From Euglena gracilis (lineage: Eukaryota; Euglenida; Euglenophyceae; Euglenales), in contig CP154956.1 in the NCBI GenBank assembly GCA_039621445.1, positions 22,114,001 through 22,178,000 of the forward strand: 64,000 nt of DNA, in the 5' to 3' direction. The notes below the pieces were generated by a model. The model was given only the letters and a program-made list of their open reading frames with translations. It made no database searches and had not been told where the DNA came from. This document shows positions 35,844-47,626 of the stretch, piece after piece (within the stretch, counting starts at the first letter, position 1; every line of letters begins with the position of its first letter). The position numbers and the translations under genes are program-made.

Positions 35844-38146
35844 TCAACGTTTGTGGGTTTCCTTGAAGTACTCACCCATGTGTGGGTCTTGTACCAAGGT
35901 CATTTCGGTTGGACGTAGGTCCAGGGTATCCTTGTCAGGATTATCCATGTCAATCCTGGGGATAACCCAACTTTTGACTTCTTGTATCTCCTTGGGAAGT
36001 TCTGTTCTGAGCGTTTCAGCTCGCTTGTGGAGGTAAATTTGCAAGTTTTCCCAGAAAACTCTCGGAAAAGTTGCAGGCCAAATGTAGTAGTTCCATCTTG
36101 GATGATTTGCTGGTACCTGTGGTGGCATGCCAGGCATAGCGTTGAAATCAACGTTATGCACGCGGGATGCACAGGCACAACGGGTTATATGGGGTTTCAG
36201 AATGGAGCCAACCATTCTGAATAGTGTTCGTATCCATGTCGTTCTGGTGGGTACTCAGGGAGTAACCAACGTTGTGTGGTTTCAGAAACCGTTGAAGGCT
36301 TTGTAAACAGTGGGTAGATGACGCGTTTCCAGTCGTCATCATTGAACAGCAGGGGCAATCGCCCTTTTGTACATTCCACAGCCAGTCTGATTCCGCCGGA
36401 ATCAGTTTGGAAGTCAAAGGCGATTCCGCCGCGCTCAAAAGCATCAGCTTTCTTGAAACTTTTGAATTGGTACATTTGTCGTTTCGATTTGTAGTAGTTC
36501 AGGAAATCTTCAAGAACTTCCTCGTTTCCGGGTACGATCTTGAGATTTCCGCCATCTGCGGGCAACCATATGTCTGCCCGTAGGCAGTTGACACAGAAAA
36601 CTGGTACGTCACGGTCTCTGTCCTCTTCCGACCACCGGAAGTTGTTCAGTTTTCTCCAGGCAAGCATACAATCACCACAAATCAGGGCGGCTGTGTTTGG
36701 CACGAATTCATTGTGGTGAAAGTTCTTCCGTTTGTTGTCTGCATAACAGACATGCACAGCGGGCATGCTGTTACGGATGTTGTGACAGACTGTACAGAGC
36801 CAGGTTGTTTGGCCATTCGGCCGATTGTCAAACAGGAATGTCTCCCCAAGGTATTGGGCAAACACTCTTGGTGATCTGGCATTGTAGAATCGCCAAATAT
36901 GTCGAACATAGTAATTGTACCTCTCTTCGTTGAAGAAAAGCGGTTGAATCCACTTGTTCAACGGTTGTCCGCGTTCGCGGGCTAATTGTATGTTGACAAT
37001 GCGTTCTCCGACGCTCGGCAGGTTGGAGATAATGTCTTCTTGCCAAAGTGTGGCATTATCATCAACCGGCATGTTGTCATCTTGTGAGGTCTCCGACGTT
37101 GTATCTTGTCGCGTTCTACCTCGAATGGTAGAAGTGACCCGGCTTTTCCCGGCCACTTCGGTATATGTCGGGGCTGGTGTGGTAGCGGCTGAGGTTTTCG
37201 CCTTCTTTCCTGATTTGCTACCACTCCCAGGCGGTGGTGGTTTTGGCTCGTTGTGTCGCTCAGCCGGTTTGCATGGTTCTGCAAGCTGAGGTTTGGCTTT
37301 GGACTTACTGCCTTTCTCTTTCCGCTGCGGCGGAAGAGGGCGTTCTGCAGGCGATTTTGGAGCAGGTTTGGCTGTTGGTGTGGTAGTAGTAGTGGTATTA
37401 GATGGTACGTCAGCAGCCGTCGGTACCACCTGTTCAGGTGTGTGTACCACTACGGGTGTTGTGTCATGTGCTGGCGTTTGTTCGACCGTAGTCGATTCGG
37501 TTGTTGTCACCGCTTCGGGTGTTTGGACATCAACCGCGTCTGGGGCCAGTGTTGTTGTCGAAGCCGGAGCTTCTTGTGTGGTTGCTTCGCCAAGTCCCGT
37601 GTCGCGGGGACTTCGCGTCGAAGAAGAAGACCTCGATCGCACCATTGCAACCATCGAGGCTACGCCACTTCGGACGCTTCCGAGGACGCGTCCGGCGGCT
37701 CGTCCGACTTCGGGTGGAATAAGTATAAAGTCGTTCGGGTCTGTCCATCTTTGTGCCAGTTCTTCGTCAGTGATTTCTCTTACGACTGGCGCATTTGCCC
37801 AGACGGAAGGAATCGTGTCTGACGAAGGTACAGGGGCTGTCGTGGTTTCGGAAGGCATGCCGAAAACGGCCTTGTGACTGTCTTCATCAAATTGTAGGAC
37901 TTGGTTCAGTGTTTTAGCGCAATTTTGGACACATGCTTCGATGTGTCGAAATTGCTGTTGTAGTGGGTGGTTCTCCGGTAAATTTGCGACTACGCGCTCA
38001 ACGGTATTACTGGAGAACGAATCCCGGTCTTCCTCGGGGTCATTGTCCATGGGAACAATGACACCGGCAGTGTCCGGGACCACCAACCGCATTTCAGCGG
38101 ACCAAGGTAGTTCTGGGATTTCTCCCAATTGTGGAGGGGGGGGCAA
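35844..38146 (-). pseudogene. P770 copy 1: unknown protein with CX2C motifs
   Basis: A 649-codon minus-strand frame (to 36,197) continues after a frameshift near 36,200 in the frame 36,215-35,844, because the sister copy at 55 kb has both parts in one frame. The N-terminal third is acidic and Ser/Thr-rich, followed by a Thr/Val/Pro-rich linker and a basic KGSKSKAK stretch. A folded-looking region has four Cys-containing clusters (WLCTVC, VCYADN, ICGDC, FCVNC, about residues 450-525). The C-terminus has NHPRWNYYIWPATFPRVFWENL. The first ATG (MRLVVPD) is at about 38,092; upstream codons are open without an ATG. I recognise no family; a zinc-binding mobile-element protein is plausible because of the inverted repeats and multiple copies. 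Confidence 0.55.
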
Positions 38147-38166
38147 GTCCCTAATGGGGCTTACCG

Positions 38167-38637
38167 GTGGTAGGTATTACGTATTACGACCCCATACAGT
38201 CCGCGCGGAATGTGCGTATCACATGCCAATTGACTTCCACCCGGGGAATGCCCCGCAGGTGTCAGCCAAATCACCCCCGGATGAATCACTTCATCTGGCC
38301 AGCCACGCTGCCCTGGAAATTCTGGGAGAACCTGCAATGGTTCCTCGCGGAAAGAGCGAGTGCAACCAAGCACACAGTCCCCGAAGGATGGGTTCGGGAC
38401 TGGGTGGCACCTGATTTTGAATACGAATCGCCAGAAACCTGGCTCGTAGAAGACCAACACCACCACAATTCCAGATGGTCCTTGTGGAAGATCCCTTGGA
38501 CTCCCGCCATGATTATTTGCAGCTGGAACGGATGTAATGCCAAAACGGCATTACCAGGCTCTCGTAAGGTAAGTGCGTTCATGGAGCCTGGACATCCATA
38601 TACTATATGTATATACACTGGTAGCGGAAATCGCTAA
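38167..38637 (+). pseudogene. P770 copy 3, C-terminal fragment
   Basis: The plus-strand frame opens about 20 bp from the 5' end of copy 1's open frame, on the opposite strand. MVG..., NHPRMNHFIWPATLPWKFWENLQ and WVAPDFEYESPETW parallel the C-terminus of copy 1 (MVG..., NHPRWNYYIWPATFPRVFWENLQ). It lacks the N-terminal and cysteine parts. The head-to-head layout could be an inverted duplication. Confidence 0.5.
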
Positions 38638-38639
38638 TC

Positions 38640-39400
38640 AGCCCTGGGATGAACCTGGGTCTGTGTCACTCTGCGCTCTGGATGGAGGCATCCAAGAGCC
38701 CCCCCACCCCCCCCCGCCACCACTATCAATGGCCATGCGGACGGAAACTGTCTACCAGAGGTAATCGCCTCTTATTGCGTCGTGAAGGAGCTACTGCTGT
38801 GAAGACCTTGGCAGCCGGGAAACCTGGCAAGCCGCTAAGTGACACACAGCACACAGCGCGCACGCCGTAATAATAGGCCAACTTGTCACTTTTCGGCCCT
38901 AAGGCCCCTTAAGGCTGCCAGAAAGCAAAAATTCTGTTCTGGCCTAAGCCAGCCCCCCTCTCCTCCCTACTTTCCCCACACCCCCGCAAAGCTGTCGCCG
39001 GCAGTCGGTTTTGTAAGTAGGCTTTTGTTTCCTAGTGCGGATATGACCGGCTAGGAGCCCTATCCGGGTATGACCAGGATAGGAGCCGGCTCCCCCCCTT
39101 CCACACCTTTCCCCTCAGGTTTTCAGCGAATCGCTTGACCAACCCCGTGTGCCTTTGGCACACCCAAAGTGGGTGGATGGGACACTTTGTCAGGAAACCT
39201 GCCAAGCCCCGTTTACCTCAGTGGACTTTTTCACACCCCACCTAAGCCGAAACGGCTAATAGGTAACCGCGCAATGCGGCTAACGTTTTGCGCGTTTTCG
39301 GGTTTTTGGGTTGCGCCCCTGTGCAGAAAAGAGATCCGTGTTCTGGAAAGCAGAACCCAATCAGGACTGTGTCTGAAATCCGGACGGGACCTGGGATGAC
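38640..39400. other. No gene recognised
   Basis: C-rich sequence with no conserved motif. Open frames on both strands have low-complexity or arbitrary composition. Confidence 0.4.
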
Positions 39401-39401
39401 A

Positions 39402-39453
39402 TGGTCCAAGAAGGAAATCGGGCATAGCCCTGGGAGGGGGATGTGTACCAGGC
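39402..39453 (-). repeat. Inverted repeat, right copy (P770 element)
   Basis: Reverse complement of 35,449-35,500. Further weak inverted similarity outside (AATGCAAAGCACA near 35,106 against TGTGCTTTGC near 39,722) suggests longer, decayed terminal repeats. Between here and 39,870 I see no convincing gene. Confidence 0.6.
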
Positions 39454-39869
39454 ACAATCCCAGCTCCGTAGGAAATCTGCAGAGTCTGGATCCGTCACAA
39501 TCAGACGGCTGTGATGAACACAGCCGGACGATCGTGGCAGATCCTATGGGATTTAGCGACACGTATCACACGTGCGTGCGCGATCTCTTTTCCTTCCCCC
39601 ACGGGTGGTATTCTATTCTTCACTGTCATTCTTCCAAGGTTTGACCATTGGTTTTGTCAGAGGGAAAAACCCTCGGAACAGTCGAACTTGATCTCAGAAG
39701 AAACTTCTGAATGTTTGCTTTGTGCTTTGCTTCTTGGGGAATTTGGAAGAAAAGGGGAAAACCACTTTTCGTGACTACCATAAGTAGGATGCACACCAAG
39801 GCGAAAGCGAAGGGCTTTTACAGAAAGTCCCAAAAAGGAGGAAAGGGAAAGCTTTGGACGTACACTGTT

Positions 39870-40390
39870 TTACGCACGCCCGCCGCGGGCAAAGTTGCAC
39901 CTGTCCGCCGGCCGCCCTTTGTAACAGTTAGGTAAAGGATCACCGACCTCTACCCGGGGCGGGGGGCTCTTTTTTAGAGCGCTGGCGCGGCCGATTTCGG
40001 CAGAAAATGACCTAAAAATGATTTTTTGGGTCATTTTTACGTCATTACGTCCGTTACAACAGTGCTATTTTGCGCCTCCCGGGCGGTAAGTGCTGCATTT
40101 TACGCACGCCCACCGCGGGCAAAACTGCGCCTGTCTGCCCGCCGCCCTTCGCAACAGTTAGGTAAAGGATCGCCGACCTCTACCCGGGGCAGAGCGCTCG
40201 TTTTTACAGCGCTGGCGCGGCCGATTTCGGCCGAAAATAAAAAAAAAATGACGTTTTGGGGGGCGTCCGTTGCCGAAGTGCTATTTTGTGCCCCGTGGGC
40301 GGTAATTGCTGCGTTTTACGCATACCCGCGGGCAAAAGCGCGCCTGCCTGCCAGCCGCGCTTCGCAACTCTCAGTACTTCCCGGAGTCTC
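39870..40390. repeat. Two to three units of the 220-bp tandem repeat
   Basis: These are the same units as at 57-62 kb (GTGCTATTTTGCGCC, GCTGC.TTTTACGCA, CGCAACAGTTAGGTAAAGGATC), in the orientation of the 57,095-58,960 block. They abut a DIRS-type reverse transcriptase fragment. Long frames across the units are repeat artefacts. Confidence 0.8.
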
Positions 40391-40399
40391 ATTACAGTC

Positions 40400-40910
40400 A
40401 TAAACTTTTGTGGCAGGCTGCTTATACCAAAGCATGCAGCTTGAAATTGCCACGTTTCCCCCCCACCTGCATGCAAACATGTTTTTCCGGGCTGCTGTGC
40501 AGCTTTAAGTGGAAATAGGAATCTTTCAGATCTATTTTTCCGCAGAACCAACCTTTTCTGATATATGGGAAGATGTTTCCCATGTGTTCCAATCTGAACT
40601 TCTGGGGGGTGGAATGGAGATTTAACTGTCGAAAATCTGAAATCAGTCTTTCCTTTGTCTTTCCCCCTTCCTCTTTGGAAATGAGAAAAATGAGGGACAA
40701 AATGTTTTGCCTCCTCCGGGGTTATTTGCTTGGTTGCCGCTGCACATTCGTATTCCCTCAGAATTTTCTGGGCAGTCATTATTTCTTGCGGAGTTTTGAA
40801 GGGAACTTTTAAGGACACCTGAGGGAGGAAGGAAATATCTGCCCAGACCCCTTTCCTTATCAAGTTTAATACCTCTGTGCTGGCTATTGGAGGCCAGTGC
40901 ATTCCAGATC
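40400..40910 (-). pseudogene. DIRS-type reverse transcriptase fragment
   Basis: The minus-strand sequence encodes ISDFRQLN, KIDLKDSYFHLKLH (motif A region) and, after a frameshift, CFGISSLPQKFMTVMR (the FGLSSAP-like motif B). This pattern is typical of DIRS/Ngaro reverse transcriptases. Upstream, EVLNLIRKGVWADI fits the usual lead-in. Sequence ends before the catalytic motif C, at the junction with the repeat units, so the enzyme is inactive. Confidence 0.65.
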
Positions 40911-41179
40911 ACATCAGCCCTTGGGGGGGGAGGCCCAAGGTTGGCTACACCATGGCCCCCCAGAAGGTAATCAGCCCACACCCCCCAGCTATATATGTAC
41001 CTCCCCACTGCAGACACAGACCTTCCCCCATTTTCAAATTCATGGGGAAAGCCTGCCTTTGAGCAGCCATATGGCAGGGCCAGAGGTGACCCCAGTGCAG
41101 TGATGGGGTAGCCAGGGAGGACCCCAGTGATGGGGCCAGGGGGAAGGGCGCCGGTGATGGAGCCTGTGGAATCCCCAGA

Positions 41180-42258
41180 CACATTACACCCAGGGGTGCC
41201 CCCCTACAGAGCCCTGCAGGCCAGCATTCCCCATTGGCTCAAGGCAGGATGGCCACCTGATTTTGATTGAAATGGCCTCCATTGGACTTTTTTAGTGCTT
41301 TTGTATTTTGATGCTTCCCCTGGCCTCCATTGGCCGCTTGCATATAATGGCCTCCATTGGCCTTCCCCTGAAGGGACGGCTGCTTGCTTGGATGGGCAGC
41401 TCCTGAGGGGTTTATGTTTCATAGAGCTGTGGGGTAAGTTGGACATACCCTTCCCCAATGGGATCTTTCCAGGCTGGGGCACTGCCTGCCATAGCCTTGC
41501 CCATGGGCCCACTGGCCTCTTGAATGATAGCTTCCATAGCCTTGATCCTGGACCCCAGGTCCTTTTGGATGCTGGGTGCCATAGCCATGATGAGTTGAAT
41601 CCTTTGGATTTCTGATATTTGTTGAATGGCTGCCATAGCCCTGGCTTTGTCCCTTGGAAGGGGGGGCATAGAAAAAGGGGGGAGTCTTTTGGACCTGTGA
41701 TGGTATTCCCCTTGTGTCTTCCTGTCCTCCTGACCGCAGTTGTACATGTTCCATGGCCATTCTCATGTTGAGAGGTGGATTTTGAAAACCCTGATGCGGT
41801 GGGGGGTGGGGGGTTGCGATGGCCACGGACAGGTGTGTTGCTGCCGCCCCTCCAGCTTCTGCAAATGCTGCTGTGTCTCCACCTTCCCCAGCTTCAGCTT
41901 ACTTCTTGGAAGTTCTTTGAAGTTCTTCTTGAAATTCAGAGTTTCTTTGAAATTCATTCTTCATGGAAGTCTAGTTGTTGGTCTCTGTTGTGGCAATTGC
42001 AATACTTCTGGAATACTTCTAGTTGAACCCAAAGAGTTCAATTCTTCCGTCAGGAAGTTGAAGTTCCGAAAAGGTTCGGTCCACCAGTTGGTGAAAGTGA
42101 TGGTCTTCGGGAAAGTAGTACTCCTCGTAAAATAGTTCCACTTGAACTAGTAAAAGTAAAACTCTTTCTCCTTGAGGTCGAAGGGCAGAAACAGGAATCA
42201 GCCAACTCCGGCAACAAAATGCAGTAAAGAAGCACCCTGGAAGTTTTCGGAAGGTCAA
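41180..42258 (-). pseudogene. Gag-like ORFs upstream of the DIRS RT
   Basis: Minus-strand frames at 42,258-42,019, 41,957-41,763 and 41,826-41,419 are protein-like: FSELQLPDGRIELFGFN, a Lys/Gln-rich possible coiled coil, then GYGSH, GYGTQ, GYGSY and GYGRQ repeats. They lie 5' of the DIRS polymerase, the usual place for a structural protein. Frames are shifted and no domain is recognised, so the gag assignment is positional. The imperfect repeat AATGGCCTCCATTGG lies near 41,270-41,360. Confidence 0.4.
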
Positions 42259-42626
42259 TCAAAAGGCAAAAATTCAAATTAAAAAAAAAGAAGGGCAAGC
42301 GGTGCTGGCAAGCAAGTTTAAGGTGTTCTTCCCCCTCCCCTCGCTAACCTTTTTTAAGTTCAAACAAGGCATTTCCTCCCCCCCTTCCTGCTTCAGAGGC
42401 TCCCCAAGGAGTTGGCCAAAGATACCGCCCCCCCCCCCAATTTTTGAATTATTTGGCTGCCGGAAACCAGATTCTGGCTGAATTCAGGGACCGGAAGACA
42501 CAAAAAAGGGAATTTTTGTGCGCGTGTACCTATTTTTACCGGAGCGCCGGGTGACTGTTTCATCCACTCGGCCTGCCGGGGAGCCCATTCCGCGCACGGT
42601 CACCGAACCGGCAAGGGGGGAAAACT
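42254..42626 (+). repeat. Left LTR-like repeat
   Basis: From GTCAATCAAAAGGC to GGGGAAAACT, about 85-90% identical by eye to 53,336-53,721, with differences mainly in C-run lengths. Confidence 0.65.
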
Positions 42627-42638
42627 GGTAACAGAGGC
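42626..42638 (+). other. Primer-binding-like site (tRNA initiator Met)
   Basis: TGGTAACAGAGGC immediately follows the left repeat and differs by two bases from the common initiator-Met primer-binding sequence TGGTATCAGAGCC. This supports plus-strand polarity of the element. Confidence 0.6.
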
Positions 42639-42639
42639 T

Positions 42640-43620
42640 TGTTCGTTCTACGTTTTCCATTGAAGGCCATTTTCTCGAGTGCCTTCTTTTTGAAATGCAA
42701 AGCGTGCACACCTCCCCAGAATTTTCCACACACGAAGAGGCTACAGCCCACCGGGACACAGACAGGATGCCAACACTTGCGGCGGACTCTGAAGTGGTGG
42801 CCCCCACCGCAAGCCTTTCCGATAACCCTCGGGAAGCGCAAGAGAACACCCCGAAAAGGAACCGCCGATCCCCTGCCCCATCCACACTCCCATCCCCATA
42901 GTCCCCGTTTTCTGCGCTCCCAGCCACACCCCAACTCCGCCTCATCCCCCTCCAATCCGAGTCCATAGTCGATAGCCCTCGAGACTCGTCCCAAGTCCCC
43001 CTCCCGTTCCTGAAATCAGCCCAACCCCAGAGCTGGACCCGACCTCCTGGCTACCACCCAGGGCCCTACCCTCTCAGCTTTTCCCCGGGTCCCCACCCTT
43101 CCCCCGGCTGATCCCTTCCCTGCCCTTTCCATTCTCGTTCCCGTCCGAGGTGCCCCACCTGTGGGGCGTCCTGGAGCTGCAGAGTGAGCGGGCCTTCGCA
43201 GGCCTGCCGGTGCCCGTGCCCAGCCCTGGGCCACCGAGGAGCCCTGGTTAGGGCATTCAGGCCATCACTTATCTCCCGGCCCACGAGCTGGGCCACGATG
43301 CTGCGTAGATAAATAAATACCACTGACGTTGCTGCCTTGGCGGCGGGCGATGTCTGCGCAGACGAGACCGGTTGCGCCGCAGACGGTTGATCGGAACGAC
43401 GGGACTTCTTCTGTAACACGGACCAGTAGTTTTCCGTCGAAATCCGATGGGCCCCGCTTTGAACGTGTGCTTCCGGGCACGGTCTCTCCCCTCCTTGGGG
43501 GATTTTGGGCTTGCTGGGTCTGGGAGGCGTGCGGGGCTCTTGGGTGATTGCCCGCACGCTCACGCTGGCATTGGGATTTGACGGCCGGCCCAGACCCCCA
43601 TCCCTGGGGGCTGGGAGGCC
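42640..43620. other. Internal leader, no gene recognised
   Basis: Frames exist on both strands (for example 43,563-43,066 on minus) but none has a recognisable motif. The region lies between the primer-binding-like site and the minus-strand gag-like gene. Confidence 0.35.
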
Positions 43621-43623
43621 CCG

Positions 43624-46330
43624 TCACTCATGATACTGCTCCTGGACGACCGAGACGTTGCTCTTGCCGTCCTTGCCTTTGCCCTTGGACTTCCCTTTTC
43701 CTTGATCACCTTTGGCTCGGCCTTTCGCCTTGCCTTTTCCTTTGCCTTCATCTTGTCTTGGGGCATTCGATGTCCACTGCTCGCCTTGGTACCCACCACC
43801 TTTTCCTTTTCCTTCATTTCCTTGCCATGCACTCGATGACAACTGCTCGGCTTGGTATCCACCCTTTCGTTTTCCTTCTTCACTCGTCCATGGGGTCGAT
43901 GACCACTGCTGTGAGTACCCACGTCCCCCTTGGCCTTGTTCTTTGCCTTGGGGCGCGGGAACCGGTGGCGTCGGCGGGCGTGGCTGCTGCGCTTGCTTCT
44001 CCTTCTTTGGCGGCACATTCGTCTTCTCCACCTCCTGGATGTACGGCTCCACGGTGGTGTCGTCGACCTCCACTTCCCGCAGCCACCGTGGTACCGGCCG
44101 CTTCTCCGGGATCTCCTTCTCCTTCTCCAGGGCCATCTTCGCCACCATCCGTATCCATCTCACCACGAGGTTGTGGATGTCCTTCGGCGGTAGATCGCAC
44201 GAGTCGGCCGTCACCGTGACGATCCTGCCGCCCTTGAGCCGCTGGCGGTCGTACACGGCTTTACCAGGGTGCGGTGCTCGTCGCTCACTGGCACCACCAC
44301 GAAGCGGCGCCCCGCCTTCCGCACAGAGGCGGGGGCCACCGTGGTCTCTTGCTTGATCACGTCCTTCACCTCCTCAACCGTGGTGTCCATCGGCAGGCCC
44401 TCCAGCCCGATGGACTGGTGGTCCACCCGCTTGTCCTCCTCCTGCGCCACCTTTCGGCGCCAGGGATGGAGGGGCATGGCCTCCACGAGGAGCTTCCCCA
44501 GCTCCTCCTCCTCCATGTCCACCTGCCCCGCCATGGACGCCATCTGCGCGTAATACTCCCTCCAGGACTTCTCGGTCAGCTTCCCGCTCGTCACCAGCTT
44601 CAGATTCCTCATTCGCCGCCGCAGGACCTCCTTGTCCCCTCCGCCGTTCGCCAGGTCCACCTCCACGAACAGCACAGCATACTCCACCTCTCCCTTGGTC
44701 TTGATCTCCCCCTCCAGCATCAGCACCGTGGCCTCGTCCAAAGCCGCGTGGAGCATGGAGAGACGCTGGCTGACGTGATGGATGGCCACGCCTGCTCGAG
44801 TTCCCGAAGGCACAGGAGCCACCGCCTCCGCCGCTGCGGCCAGTCCTCCGGATGCTCAGAGAACCGGCCCAGGAGGAGGCCGAGGACGGAGTCCACCAGC
44901 GGCGCCGAGAGCAAATGCAGGGCCGCTGGCTGGGCCTGCACCGGGGCGATTCGGACCTCTCGCACTGCGGACGCGCTGGCGACGGGGACGGCGGACGGCG
45001 TGGTCAGGCGGGAGATGGAGAGGGACGGCACCCCGCCCACCTGCCGCCGCTGCCTGCTTCCGGACCAGCCGGAGAGCTGGTCGGAGGGTGGAAGACGGCT
45101 TCTCCTGCACCACGGACTCCTCCTGCATGGCCTTCTCTATCTGGACGTTCTCACCTCTGGCACTGGTTGCTGCCGGGCCACTGGTTCCGGCTGCTGCTCA
45201 GCCGGGGGTTGCGGAGCCTTGGCGGGCATTGCCATCACCGCCTTGGCTTGGGAGGATACGATCACCTTCGAGACCATCCGGTCCAGCAGCTGGACGGCCA
45301 TCACCACTGCTTGCGTCTGGACGTTCAACTTATGCACTTCGGTCTCCACGACCCGGATCTTGTCACCGGGGCTGTCCGCGGCAAGACGTTGCACGGCCAC
45401 GGTCAGCCCCTGGTCTTGGGCTCTCACCTTCTGGATCTCAGTCTCCACCTATAGATCCTCCCCACGATCAGTGGCGGCAGCTCAGCGGCCTTTGGATCTT
45501 TGGCTGCGGCTGCCTCCACCTTGCTGGTGAGGGTGGACACCTGCGGCACCAGGACCTTAACCTGCTCCTTGAGCCAGGCATGCTAGGCCTGCTGATACTG
45601 CAGCTGCTCCACGAGGCGAGGCGTCACCACCACCGCCCTGCCTTGCGCCACCGCGGTCGCCTCCACCTTGGCCGTGAAGGCGGCCATCTGCACCTCGACG
45701 GCGTTGAGCTTCCCCTGCCGCTAGGTGTTCTCGGCCCGCTTCTGCTCCTTCTCCGGCAGCAGCTCCTGCACGGCGGCCTTGAGATGCGCCAACTCCACCA
45801 GCTCGGTGAGTCCACTCGTCGGCACACCGCTCTTCACCTCCATCACCGCGGCCGCCCCCTTCACCTTCGCCCGCATCCTTCAGAGATCTTCACCGAAGTC
45901 TCCGAGCGCGTCGTGGGTGTACTTATCCACTCTTGTCATCCGCTCCTCCGCCGTGGCTACCATGGGCATGAGCTTGTGGAGTTGTGATGTTCCTTGGTGT
46001 AGTCTGACGATGTGGTCCTTCACCTTCACCACGTTCTCCATCAGGTCCACGTGGGCCCCTTCTTGGGCGGCCATCCTTTTCTTCAGCTCTTGCACTGCCA
46101 CACCTTACGCGTCCGCCTTGTCCTTCACGGCGGCGGCCATTTTCACGGACACCCAGCTGTCCCACATCTCCTTCGCCTTGGAGCCGATGCAGTCGACGCA
46201 GTTGCAGAGGCGACCCATCCGCGTCTGCAAATCACCGCATGCAGCCTCCCTCTCGGGGGTCCCTGCATGACGTTGTCCGGCTTCTCCTCGACGTCGTACA
46301 TCTCGCTCTGGTCCCCGCCCGCCAGCCACA
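43624..46330 (-). pseudogene. Gag-like gene, inverted relative to pol
   Basis: Read on the minus strand from about 46,330: a long coiled-coil-like part (MRLCNCVDCIGSKAKEMW, AVQELKKRMAAQE, VETEIQKVRAQDQGL), broken by stops and a frameshift near 45,450; then a folded-looking part at 44,822-44,211 (HAALDEATVLMLEGEI, VEVDLANGGGDKEVLRRRM, EKSWREYYAQM); then a basic tail rich in GKGKG and KSKGKGK (44,256-43,624). This order resembles gag: assembly region, capsid-like core, nucleic-acid-binding tail. The other strand gives only His/Leu/Arg-rich antisense composition. Assignment is by composition and context; an unrelated structural protein is possible. Confidence 0.5.
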
Positions 46331-47019
46331 CCTCTTCGTCATCACGAGGACCTTCTCCCCGGCGTTGTTGATCAACTTCTCCTTCTCCTTCACCTTCGTC
46401 ATCTCCTTCGTCATCGGAGAGGTCCAGCCGCGGACCGATGATGGTGGGCTGCGGAAATGCGGGTGCACGGCGGTGGTGTTCGGGTGTTCGCTGGGAGACC
46501 GGTAGGGAGGCGGCACTCCCACCGGTGCGGCAATGGCTTGGCTGGACGACAACACCATCTGGGACTGCGACGGCGAGGGCCCTGCCACCGGCACAGGTGG
46601 CAGAGCTACAGGGACGGATGCACAGATGGGATCAGGCCAGCCACGGGGACGGGGATCACGTCTCGGCCCTCGGACTCTCCGGGTGCCACCGGGACGCCCC
46701 CAGCTCGGCAGCAGCAGGAGCGAGCACCGCGCCAGCACGCACCACCCGCCAACTTCCGTGCCACCCAGCGCGATACAGCCGTCGCATTCACCCGCACCGG
46801 TGTCCGCCCCCACACCACCAAGCCGGACGGAGCTGCCCCCGCAAGCAGCGGCGCTCTCCCGAGCTCCGCGCCAACAACCGCCGTCGTGCACCTGCAAAGC
46901 ATCGTGCACCCCCGCCGATCCGCCCAACGATGCACCCACCGTGTCCGTCGCCACGAGCCCCACCCGTGGCAGTACCGCACCAGCCGGACCTTCCAGGTGG
47001 GACGCAGGGAGAGGCGGGG

Positions 47020-47440
47020 GGCAACTACCAGCTGATGCTGGATGTGGTCATCGAGATCGACGGCCGGGAGGAGAAGGCGAAGGCCCTCATCGACACGGGG
47101 GCGCAGACATCGCTGATCCGTCGGGTCTTCTTCCCGAACGGATGTTTCCGCCGCAGCGGGCGACCGCTGCTGCTGCGGAGCGTGAACAGCGACCTGCTGG
47201 CGGGCGGCGGCAACGAGGCGGACGTCCTCCTGGTGTTCAACGCGAGGGGTGAAGGAGAGAGGAGTGGAGGAACGAAGAGGTGGCATAGCCAGATAACCGT
47301 CCATGACGGTGATATAGGGTGTGACCTGATTCTGGGTTACTCCTGGCACATGGAGCACAGGCTGGACGTGCGACCCTGGCGGCATGCACTCCAGCTCCAC
47401 GACGACCACCAATGGGTCATCGCCGGCACCGAAGCAAGCG
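47020..47440 (+). pseudogene. Pol: retropepsin-like protease
   Basis: LMLDVVIEIDGREEKAKALI is followed by DTGAQTSLI, the aspartic protease active-site motif, then IGCDLILGYSW, matching the second half of retropepsins (I/LG.D.L). It opens in one frame with Pro-rich residues upstream, then shifts frame twice before the reverse transcriptase. Its normal role would be gag-pol cleavage. Confidence 0.65.
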
Positions 47441-47626
47441 AGATCGCAGCGCTGAGCACACGCACCCACGCGACCGTCCGAGCCCGCAGCCTGTCGCCGT
47501 TGTCCAGCACGCCTTCCGAGTGGAGGATGAGATGGAGGCGGAGGTGAAGAAGATCAGGCTCACCGTCGGGGCCAACGGTCCCGAAAGGGACGACGAGGAC
47601 GAGACCCTGGACGCCAGGAGGAGGCA

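Noticed and set aside
44274-45987. Long plus-strand open frames (about 400 codons) over the gag-like region
   Set aside because: Their composition is His/Leu/Arg-rich, as expected for antisense of a GC-rich gene. The minus strand gives coiled-coil and GKGKG-type protein, so I took that strand as coding.
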